Under the pieces are notes generated by a model, which searched no databases, was not told the DNA's origin, and saw nothing but the letters and a program-made list of their open reading frames with translations. This document shows positions 23,709 to 32,956 of a DNA stretch of 64,000 nt, in pieces. This DNA is from Malus domestica. Lineage: Eukaryota > Streptophyta > Magnoliopsida > Rosales > Rosaceae. How positions within the stretch are numbered: the stretch's first letter is position 1; the number at the start of each line of letters is the position of its first letter. A program made the position numbers and the translations under genes. The stretch lies in NCBI RefSeq assembly GCF_042453785.1, contig NC_091671.1, positions 7,882,001 through 7,946,000 of the forward strand. Reading direction: 5' to 3'.

Positions 23709-25790
23709 ATGGGAGATTCACAACAAGAAAAGACAAAAGGAAACTATAATCAGTGGTCCATGCAAGAGAACAACATGTTGTTACTAGGGGTGGATTCGGT
23801 ACGGTTACCGTACCAAACCCCGTGTACCAATTACCATACCAAACTTTCGGTTTGGTAAAATCTATTACCGTTACCGTACCAAACTTTCGGTATACCAAAG
23901 TTCGATATTGCCAAAAGTTCGGTTGGCATGGTATGGCAATGGTAATTGCCACAAAATTTGTTTTTGTTTTGGGACAAAATTTGTTTTTGTTTTTTTAACC
24001 CAATTCAAGGGCAAAACTTTTTTTTTGTACCTTTATCTCATGCATTATAGATTAAATTCATCTATTATTCATCATTCACAATTCACACATATAATAATTC
24101 AAATGATGCATCAAGATTCATCATGAAAATTAAGCTTACAATCCAAATAGAAGTTACGAATCAAAACAAATAGAAGTTAACAATCCAAATAGAAATTAAA
24201 GTTTCAAACCAAATGAAAATTGGAAATAAACTTCAAAAAGGAGAATTCATTGATCAGTTATTCAAGCTTAAGATGTCGAAACTTTTGGAGGAGGCATTGA
24301 ACTTGTAGAAGATTGAGTTTGTGTCAAGCCTACATTACAAACAAAGAAAACATATTAATTAGTAGCAAGAAGAATTAAAGTTGAAAACCATTTAATAACA
24401 AATTTACTAAAAAAATTAAAGTATATCTTTCTTGTTTTCTCTTCTTCCATTTCCTTGTAAAATTGAAGCATATCTTCCGTTGGTTCCTTGTAGAAGTTTA
24501 CTTCATATGCCCTAAGCCAACCACTAGTATGCACTAGTGCCTCCATTATTTTAGGAGTCAAGGATACCCTAAAGGGTCCACAATCCTCCTCCCTAGGCTA
24601 AATGCATTTTCACTAGCAAAAGTAGCAGTGGGGGTTACAAAGATATTTTGTCTATTTGTGAAAGAATTATGAACTCTTTTGTGTTTGATTTCCACAATTT
24701 CAAGAGATCAAAGTCACCAACAACAATGCTAATATAAGTAGGGTTTTATTTTCAAATTATTGGAATATTATAAATATGTGTTATATAGTTATCTATTATA
24801 TAATTTATAAATTATATATTATATTGTATTATCGGTATGGTACGGTAATACCGTGGTAATGGTATCCATTACCAATACCGTACCATGAGATTTCGGTACG
24901 GTACAATACCGTACCATTACCGATTGGTACGAAAAATTTGGCACAAAATCGGTATGGCACGGTTGACAATTCGGTTGGCACGGCAATTTGGCAAAAAAAT
25001 CCACCCCTAGTTGTTACAACTACTTGTTGAGGCCGTAAACAATGGATGGCGTGATGCTAATGGCATAATAAGTAAGTAGACCATAAAAGCCAAAATTGTT
25101 CCCGCGCTCAATGAAAAACTTGGGTGTAAAAAAACTGAAGATCATGTTAAGAACCGTATGAAAACATTGAAGGGTCGATTTCAATCAATTTGCCAGCTTT
25201 TTAGACACAGTTCTGGATTTGGTTGGGACCCTGTCACAAAGAAGTTCACAGCTAGTGATGAAGTATGGGAAGGTTTCCTTAGGGTGAGTTTTTCTTTTTC
25301 TTTAAAGAATATATTATTTACACATGATGATCTTTCATGTTTATACATTTTGTATTTAACAATTTTATTATGTTTTTGTTTTTGCTAGTCTCACCCAAAG
25401 AGTCAAGGTATTCGCAAAGAGACATTTGCAGATTATGAAGATTTGATGATTGTTTTTGGTGATGGAACAGCTAAAGGAAATAACTCGATTGGATTGGGCG
25501 ATGATACTGATGTCACAACATATAGAGTTGAAGAAAGTAGGCCAGTCAGAGTAGACGAATTTCCTCCCTTTGATGAGAACGTCGAGCAACTTGATCCATT
25601 ATTCCAAACACCATCCTATGCATCATCTTTCCTAGATGCAAATTTTGAGGCTCCCACTGCTACACCCATACAAAAGCTACTTCCAAGGAAAAGATCTCGA
25701 CCTGAGTCCGAACCAAAATTAAATGGGACTACCTCTCATATCTTTCTTATGGAAAAAGTTTCTGTTGGAATGGATTTGATTTGGAATTCA
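23709..25790 (+). pseudogene. Harbinger Myb/SANT-like DNA-binding gene, interrupted by hAT
   Basis: The reading starts at an ATG at 23709 (MGDSQQEKTKGNYNQWS) and runs to the hAT target site at 23784. It resumes at 25018 with QLLVEAVNNGWRDANGI, GCKKTEDHVKNRMKTLKGRF, SGFGWDPVTKKFTASDEVWEGF. After a GT-AG intron (25284-25388) come SHPKSQGIRKETFADYEDL and an acidic tail with a PRKRSRPESE basic patch. This is the Myb_DNA-bind_3 type of partner protein that PIF/Harbinger elements need, with the transposase, to bind their ends. Besides the hAT insertion there is a stop codon near 25076. The 3' end runs into transposase sequence near 25790, which implies an internal deletion. Confidence 0.82.
23785..25009 (-). 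mobile_element. hAT element nested in the Harbinger Myb gene
   Basis: The terminal inverted repeats are perfect over 12 bases: taggggtggatt on the left and aatccacccctaat its partner at the right. The target duplication is a perfect 8 bp, gttgttac (23777-23784 and 25010-25017). Both ends carry many copies of ggtacggta and its complement, the subterminal repeats usual for hAT transposase binding. On the minus strand, 24640-24355 keeps the C-terminal hAT dimerisation tail (SLTPKIMEALVHTSGWLR, with LGRRIVDPFR just before it). Nothing else of the transposase remains, so it is non-autonomous. Confidence 0.9.
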
Positions 25791-26419
25791 TATATATTCT
25801 TAGCGGATGGGAGGGTTTAGCTCATGACTCCAAACTATTACATGATGTTGTATCAAGGAGAAACGGACTTAAAGTGCCAAAAGGTTTGTATTCATTTATT
25901 TATTTACACTAGGATGTACCATAAATAATAACTTTATGTGTTTTAATTTTAGGTAAATTGTTTCTAGTGGATTGTGGATTTGCAAATCGTCGTCAATTTT
26001 TAGCTCCGTTTCGAGGTGTTCGATATCATCTCCAAGATTTTGCTAGTAACGATCGTGACCCCGTAAATGCTAATGAGTTGTTCAATCTTCGACATGCTTC
26101 CTTGAGAAACGTAGTGGAGAGGATATTTGGTGTATTTAAATCTTGATTCACAATTTTTAAGTCTGCACCTCCATTTCCAATTAAAACACAAGCAGAGTTA
26201 GTGTTAGCTTGTGCAAGGTTGCACAACTTTCTTCGCAAGGAGTGTCGTTCTGATGAATTTCCAATCGAACAAGAAGATGATGAATCTGAAGATGAAGAAA
26301 ATGATGATGAACTAGGTAATCAAACTCAAGAGCAACAACGACAGATTGCTAATGCATGGAGAGCTGGCATAGCTACAAATATGTGGATAGATGCTGTGAG
26401 TGATAGCATTCAAAGATGA
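25790..26419 (+). pseudogene. Harbinger DDE transposase, C-terminal remnant
   Basis: The reading begins GWEGLAHDSKLLHDVVSRR. After a probable intron (about 25884-25952) it continues LFLVDCGFANRRQFLAPFRGVRYHLQDF, NANELFNLRHASLRNVVERIFGVFKS, a stop at 26144-26146, then AELVLACARLHNFLRKECR and an acidic tail ending at 26419. This matches the second half of the DDE_Tnp_4 domain, including the VERIFGVFK block around the catalytic Glu. The N-terminal half with the first catalytic Asp is missing; the remnant joins the Myb gene directly. It cannot be an active enzyme. Confidence 0.85.
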
Positions 26420-28900
26420 GAAATAGGGAATTAATTGTTTTTACAGAGTAGAGTATGCAAACACCTGGAGAGCAGCGATATAACCTCGAACTTCGCATGA
26501 CGTGAGTTGCTTAATGTGTGTATGAAATTACATGGCACGGTGACAGCTAATGTGGAAGTAGGGACAAATTGGGTCAATGTTGTATGTCTATATAGACTTG
26601 TTGCATTTGGATATCAGCATGGTTGAACGCTGGATAAATCCTTTTGCTTTGAGTAGTTATGTTTATATAAAATTGTTGGGCTTTTTTCAAAAACTTGGAT
26701 AGTTAATTTATTTTGACATGAATCGATCGGGTTCCTCTTCACTTTGATAGCTAGTTGAAAACATTGCATGTGAACTTGGTATTGCGATTTGGTATTAGTA
26801 GGATGAAATTTTAGCTCGTACAGAGAAGGAAATTGTTGATCAAATTCTCTGCAATTCTCTAACCCCATGTAAAGAATTTTCTCACAATTCATGTGAATTC
26901 TCTGAAAGTTATAATTAATTCACTCAAAATCTCTAGGAATTCATTTTTTTTTCTCTCAAACTCTCTCAAATTCTATAGATTTAAATTCCCTAAAACTCTC
27001 TACAAATCCTAATTGAATACACCCCCTTAATTTTCACACAGTTGCAAATTTTCACTAAAAACATGGAGTAACTGTTGACTATGACAATGCTGACTTGGTT
27101 TGTGATCTCCGTGGGTGGTCGTTAAACGGAACTCTGCACTGGGAATATCCCTCAAGAATTGTCTGTTTCAGTTTGGCGGATGAGAAACTTGAGGACATGG
27201 TGCTTGCCATCCAATTTTACGGAAAAGAAATGTAAGGACATAGCAACCGGAACCATTGGAAATTGGCTCTCTGTGTCCTGTTTCCGTGGAGATGATGGTT
27301 CGAAAAGCAACGTTGCACTTACAATATGGGTGATGAAGGAGTACGGTGTCAATGAATCTTGGACTAAACTCATAGAAATTCCTTTAAATCACTTCCCAAA
27401 TCGTCCTATTGCTAGTATTTTTCCCACAGCCATTTTAGAGAATGGTGAAGTTTTGATGTCTTGGCATCACGGTTTCCCCGCCATCTTGGTATTATACAGT
27501 CCAAAGAAAAAGACACATAGGATCGTTCTCGAACGTGATCATTTAAACTTGTTAGTGTTTCCTTTGCCCTCCTTTCTATCTATATGATACTGAGCAGTCT
27601 TATAGTCTCTGTAAGAGCGTAGTGTTGAACGCGCAAGCTTTTTTTGGCATTTTATTTTGTCAAATTTCTTCTGCAAGTGATAAATTAACCTCACTGAGTT
27701 TGGTGTATTTTAGCAATATTAACTTGACTTATATTTCTGAGTTTTGTGTATTATTTTCCCTTCGTGTTTGATATTTGCTTTTAGGGAATTAGAGGGTTGT
27801 TTCTGAAGGCTATAGGCAACTGTTTCTGTCCTTCGGCCTATGGAAATATTTGGACTCAAATATATCTACTTAGCAGTTTAAAAATTGAAAATTTGGAACC
27901 ATTACAAAGCTATGGCAATTGGCATTGAGTTTAGTGTAAACGATATATTTGCATTAAATTCATCTAAACTACGAAAAAAAGAATTAGAGCGTTGCGGCAT
28001 GCATGTTCTGCATGCTGCACAGATTTGAATATTACAGCTTAGTTAATTAGGCCACTCTTGTCGTTTTTTTATTTTCTTATACGATGTCTTCAGCAGCAAT
28101 TTGATGAAATACCTCAGAGAAAATGCATGCCCAGATGATAAAATTGTCTAATAATTAAGTCTAGTATGGATGCCAATAAAAAATTGTCCGACTAAAAAAA
28201 TGGTTTTCCAGACAACTATGCCGGCGAAAATCTAACAACACTATGATTTGAATATTTCTATATTTTTATTTTTTGTGCTTCAAAAGATTGAGTATGATAA
28301 GAATTCATACTATCCTGTGTAATAAGTTTTGTGCTTGTGAAAAGAACCTTGCTAGTGTTTCTTCAATTAAAAATTATCGTTTTTATTTTTCATTTTCTTA
28401 TAGTGTTTGTAGCGGGTTCAAGTCGTGGCGAGCCTCTTTTCAAAGCAAGAGTAAATGTGCGTACAACAGACGTTATTCTCCGATAAAGCAGGGAGACTTA
28501 TTGGTTTAGGGTCACCATTTTGTATAGTGTTTGTATCGATTGAGAGAGGAAAGGGATAGATTCATTTAACGATTAGGTGTTAAAGTTTTTCATTTTTTTT
28601 TTAACACGATTGATATAGGAAAGAGATTCAAACCTAGGATTTTGGTTGTAAGGATAAATGATCTTAACCATTTGTGCTGAATTGAAATGGAGCATGGAAG
28701 GGTTGACAAACGTCAAATCCGATAATATAGTTTGAAATCTATCAATATTTCGGAATCCACTAAAAATGGAAAAATCTCTTACTTTGATTGATGATAAATG
28801 ATAATATGCTACAGTTTTATGTTCTGAACTTGAAAATCTATTTAATAAAGGAAAAGAAGAAAATCCTAAGTAATAAAAACTAAAAAAAATCCTAAGTAAC

Positions 28901-29095
28901 GGATGAGGATCTATCCGGATCTCTGTGTGAGGAACTCATCGTGTTCGTTCATCGTACTCATGTGATTAGTTTTCATCAAGTACTGTTTGTGTTCAATTTT
29001 AAATAAAAATATTTAAAATAATTTTTAACTTTAGAATAACAGAATAACGGACACGATGAAATAATTCTCGAGATCGTCACATAGTGGATCCGGAT
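28901..29095. mobile_element. MITE-like repeat, copy 1
   Basis: The ends form an imperfect inverted repeat around atccggat. The interior shares several blocks in the same order with 36458-36674. There is no coding capacity. Confidence 0.5.
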
Positions 29096-29144
29096 AAAAG
29101 GAAACCAAATTCTTATGGGACAAAAGAAAGGAGAATTACCCCAA

Positions 29145-29169
29145 AAACCCTAAGCCCAAAAAAAGCCCA
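29145..29169 (+). promoter_or_regulatory. Telo-box with two site II-like words upstream of MPP6
   Basis: An aaaccctaa telo-box is followed at once by agccca and 10 bases later by agcccat, the complement of TGGGCT site II. This pairing is known in Arabidopsis promoters of ribosome-biogenesis and translation genes, which fits a nuclear exosome/rRNA processing cofactor downstream. Confidence 0.55.
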
Positions 29170-29390
29170 TTACTAGAGAGGGTCAAATTTGTCCTTTCGT
29201 TCGGTAAATTTCCCATTCGTCCCCAAAAGATACCCTAGTTTCCTCCCTCTTCGCCTTCTCCTCCCACAGTTGCAGAACAAATAAAGGAAAGCTTATTCCT
29301 TCACGGCGGAGCCTCCGCCAGAGAAATTCCAGCTTAAAGTTACCGCCTTCAGTTCTTAGTTGGATTGCATAGGAATAAACCAGAGCTAAT

Positions 29391-31088
29391 ATGGCGAAGC
29401 GAGAGCTTTCCAGCACTCTCAGGAACTTAAAGGTAATAAGAAACGAAGAAATTTCAAATTCTTTTGGTTTTTCGATTAATTTTCATTATTTATTTCTGTT
29501 TTAAATTATTATTTTGATAATCCCACTTGGAATTCGATCTGGGTTTTGCTTAAATTCATCTTGGGGCGTTATAATTTTAATTTTCTTACTTTCTGATGCA
29601 GCTGTATTTTAATTTTTTATTGTAATCACTGTAGTTTATGCAAAGAGCAACTCAGAGAGAGGTGAAGAAAGAAGAAGATGCCAAACCTGCTGTGGATTTT
29701 GCTTTCCCTGCCCGCCAAATAAGAAAGTGGTAGATTTTCTTTCTCTTTATTTCTTGTTATAATGTTTATCTAAAGTATTTGAGCTGTTTTGCCTTTTGGA
29801 TTACGTTACTGAAAGAGTTTCAGTGTGGATTCGTAATTGTTTGTTGTTTGATAGTTTCGAAGGGAAAGTTTATTTTGTGACCTGACGTAGGTGTAGTATC
29901 TGAGGAATTGAAGAAATTATGGATTTATTGGTATTGAAAAATTGGATCATAGGAGAACCAGTTTGTAGAACCTAACTATAATTAGCATTAATAAGGTTAA
30001 CCCTTTTTTGAGGTCCCTTGGTGTGCTGAGGCAAAGGCGTTAATGTCTCAACGTGGATGCGCAAAGGCCTTGATTAAGATAACTCCATGCATTGAACCGG
30101 AGACAATTACATCTGCCTGCTATAGTAATTCATTAGTTACACTACGCCATCTCCTTTTTTCTTAATTTTTTACTTGCTTCATGTGGATTGTCGTGCAGTG
30201 TGGTCATAGTGGAAGGTGACCCGCAACCTGAAGCGATTAGGGGGCGGATGTCATTTCAAAGCTTCAATCCATCGATTGATGTGAGTAAAAGGTTCATGGA
30301 CCTTAAGATTTCTAATAGGATTGGCCTCTTGTGTACTTATTGATTGGCTATATTTCACCTCACATAAAATTGCTTTCATGATAGAAACTGAATCAAGTAT
30401 CGGAAAACCCTGGTCAGCCTGCTGCCCCTGCCACATCTTCCGGCGTTCAAAGTGAAAAAGTGTCATTTAGGTGGGTAATTTGAGATTTCAGAACTGGATT
30501 TTTTTTTTTTTGTTTCTCTCTTTTAAATTAAGAGAGGTCGCACTTGGTGTGATGGCAAGTGCCTTCGCCCATGAGCGGTAGGTCTCGGGTTCGAGACTTG
30601 GGAGCAGCCTCTCCATAAATGGGGGTAAGGCTAGCCGACATTCACCTCTCCCAGACCCTGCGTAAAGCGGGAGCCTTGTGCACTGGGTACGACCTTTTTT
30701 CTCTCTTTTAAATTAAAAAAAAAAATTCATCTATTTGTATTAAGGAGACTAAGAAATATATGTCGGCAAAACTTTCTTCTAAAATTTGGCTTCTGCTCTC
30801 CTATCTTCTTTCTCCTATTTGCATTTCAACAGAGAAAATGGGTCCTCAATGGATGAAGCAGAGTGCTCAAATACTAATAAGTTGAACAGTAAGACTAATG
30901 GAGACCATAAAAGAAAACAGTCTGAAGTAGTTTCTGGGAAACAACATCTGAACAAGTCACCCAAACTTAATCAAGGTGGTCAGCAGCCGTCACCAAATAC
31001 AAGTAAAGGTTCCTTCAGGAAACCAAAGGGTGAAAACCTGAACTGGAACGTTCTTAGACCATCAAAGGGTCAAAACAAAAGAGGTTGA
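29391..31088 (+). CDS. MPP6-like (M-phase phosphoprotein 6) nuclear exosome cofactor
   Basis: Five exons keep one frame: 29391-29432, 29635-29729, 30199-30280, 30385-30470 and 30833-31088. The product is 186 residues. The N-terminus MAKRELSSTLRNLKFMQRA matches the conserved SxxLxNLKFMQR start of MPP6 proteins. The central GRMSFQSFNPSIDKL matches the GRMSFxxFNP signature. The rest is a low-complexity basic tail rich in Lys, Ser, Asn and Gln ending RPSKGQNKRG. MPP6 proteins bind RNA and tie the Mtr4 helicase to the nuclear exosome, acting in 5.8S rRNA maturation and nuclear RNA decay. In Arabidopsis the corresponding locus, as I recall, is At5g59460 and has been labelled SCL11; the sequence here has no GRAS domain, so that label would mislead. 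Intron 4 contains a SINE. Confidence 0.87.
30532..30697 (+). mobile_element. tRNA-derived SINE in MPP6 intron 4
   Basis: The element starts gagaggtcgcacttggtgtg. It carries an A-box-like tggtgtgatggcaagtg and a B-box gggttcgagac, the internal RNA polymerase III promoter of a tRNA-derived SINE. The flanks are a perfect 19-bp duplication, tttctctcttttaaattaa (30513-30531 and 30698-30716). The body resembles the plant Au-SINE type. Confidence 0.88.
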
Positions 31089-32956
31089 GCATTAACTAGG
31101 TGATTCACTTATAGTTGTGTGTACTTAATTTTTGAATTTCTTTCAGGCCCTATCATTTGGATCTGTAATCCTGTTGTCAAATATTTAATGCTCGGTTCTC
31201 ATAATTCAAATTTGTTAGATTTTAAGATGATCTGGTTTCTCTATTTTTAGTATAATAAAGAGTTCTAGCTCCAATCTATGGTTATTGATATATTTCTCTT
31301 AAAGCTTCCTCATTTTATTTGAACCTGCTATCTAATCAGTGATGCTAGGATATTTTAGATGCAGGAATTGTGGTTATTTGTTAGTATTTTTAACCTCTAG
31401 TGCTTAAGGCTAGTTTTTTTTCATATCTGTTTCCACGAGTATGAAAAGTTAAATGCATATAGTTATACTGTTACTTATTACAGTCAAGCTTTTAAAACAT
31501 TGATTACATTACTATGAGCTACACTTTTGGCATTCATGTTGCTTTGGTAACTAACACAACCCATCCTGAACTCTAAGTACCACTTTTTTTCGTAAGTTAA
31601 TTTTGAATCAAGTTTTCTTTATTCCCCGAAGAGGGTAAGAGCCCACTGATTAATGTGCCTCTCTGGGTTCATTTGTAACTTGGGGGAGAGTTCAGGTTGC
31701 CGTAGTAGTAAAAGTGTATATGGGTTACGCCTAAAAAAGAGTGGCTGTCACCCAGCCCTCTTTGCATTAGTATCCAGAATAGGGATTGTACATGACATTT
31801 ATCTCTTAGTGTTTGGAATTGTGGAAGCTTATTAGTCATGATTCATGTGTTGATATTATGTTTCAAATTCATAAATGGTCTTGGTTTAAGACTGAATATT
31901 TTCTTGTATATCCTGTTTCAGCTAGTCGATTGATTACTCATCCCTCATTCCTTTCAATCCTCTTATTTACCACCCATCTTCGATACATCGCAATGATTTG
32001 AGTACTATGATTTTTTGCAAAGTACAAATATTTTCTTGGATGAGGCTTGAGCATTAGCTCATCACTTGACTATGTAAAGTTACGGATGAAAGTATTCACC
32101 CTTTTTTTTCTTCACTGTCCCGTGGCTTTGCGTATATGTTTACATTTTCCTGAAGGCTATTTTTTGTGGAGTTGTCACGTGTGGACAATTTTTTGGGTTG
32201 TTCGGTTGGAGAGAATGGTATCATTTTCTTAGGGAAAATGTAGGAAGTGAATATTTTGCGGGCTAGGGTTGAATTTTGGGCATCCGAATGGACTTCAGTC
32301 TTTAATTTTGTTAGATATGTACATTCTGTGTTCAATGCTGATTGAAGGGCTGCTGTAGCTTATCTCGGCTGTGTTAGTTTTGAAGGTGTTGTGCCATCTA
32401 TTTCAAATTTTAATGATGATTTTGATCAGCTTACATGTTTAGTTTTCAAACAAAAACGTAAGAGTTTATAGCTTTCCGTTTTTGTTACTTCTTGTTTGTG
32501 GTTCAACGATTAGGTTACCGGCGTTATGATGAGTTTCAAGGGAGAATTGTGGTGAAGATACTGTGGTTCCTTGGTTTATCAGCAGGTTTACCACTCAGGA
32601 GAATACTTATGGTTCTCCGATGAATTTATCGATCGGTCTTCGAAACATAAAGATAGAACTTTCATTAAACCGGACTATTAGTACACCCAAATCAGATTGT
32701 AAGAGAGGGGATAGCTAACCTTAGCCACTATACTAACTAGCACATAAGTTATAACTACATATCATGCTCATAAGTTCTAAGCAGCACTAGCTAATCTAAG
32801 CCCATAAAACTACTCTCCGGAAGTCCGAAAACCAGCAGAAATCGAGCGGGATGCTAGTGCGAAACACATTTCCGGCGTTGCCTTCCATTTGATGCACAAG
32901 AAGCCAACAGGTGCCCTTGTTACATCGAGGTTGCCGTAGCGCCTTTTGTAACACTC
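31089..32956. other. MPP6 3' flank to first GRAS gene
   Basis: Nothing gene-like stands out. The first few hundred bases are probably the MPP6 3'UTR. Bases 32640-32956 next to the GRAS stop are probably its 3'UTR on the minus strand. Confidence 0.5.

Larger units (their letters stand above)
22727..27026 (+). mobile_element. PIF/Harbinger DNA transposon, 4.3 kb, defective
   Basis: The ends are inverted copies, ggggggtgtattcaattagg on the left and its complement at the right, with similarity continuing more loosely for about 50 bases. The target duplication is TTA (22724-22726 and 27027-27029), the three-base TTA/TAA preference of PIF/Harbinger. Inside are the two expected genes in broken form: a Myb/SANT-like protein and the C-terminal part of a DDE transposase. 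A hAT element is nested at 23785-25009. The 5' interior (23160-23350) has a short tandem repeat around ttgtttcgaattttttcagcg. The element lies in F-box gene B. Confidence 0.9.
22490..27590 (+). pseudogene. F-box protein gene B, split by a Harbinger transposon
   Basis: Two parts flank the transposon at 22727-27026. The left part (22490-22726) reads DEVVGSCKGLKCLAW, LLWNPSTRIAKFLP, FGYDPTTEDYKIV: the middle of an F-box-associated domain. The right part (27030-27590) continues with FSLADEKLEDM, then, in another frame, CKDIATGTIGNWLSV, LTIWVMKEYGVNESWTKLIEIP, ILENGEVLM, LVLYSPKKKTHR. The F-box and N-terminal third are not found upstream of 22490, where there is only an A run. The change of frame in the right part is a second lesion independent of the insertion. 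The gene is dead even if the transposon is removed. The family is the same as copy A. Confidence 0.82.
27591..29390. other. Intergenic DNA with a MITE-like repeat and the MPP6 promoter
   Basis: No supported gene. Bases 28901-29095 are a repeat with ends ggatgaggatctatccggat and (inverted) atccggatccac. Its middle (tcgttcatcgta, ttttcatcaa, attcaattttaaat) recurs at 36458-36674. The last 250 bases are the MPP6-like promoter and leader. Confidence 0.55.

Noticed and set aside
23008-23749. 108- and 181-codon plus-strand ORFs near the Harbinger left end
   Set aside because: They cover short tandem repeats and a hydrophobic AT-rich stretch just before the Myb gene start, with no transposon protein similarity.
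30531-30700. A functional tRNA gene
   Set aside because: A- and B-box words are present, but there is no cloverleaf; a long tail and a 19-bp duplication show a SINE.
29391-31088. Calling this gene SCL11 or a GRAS factor
   Set aside because: The protein has MPP6 signatures and no GRAS blocks; the name would come from neighbouring-gene annotation only.
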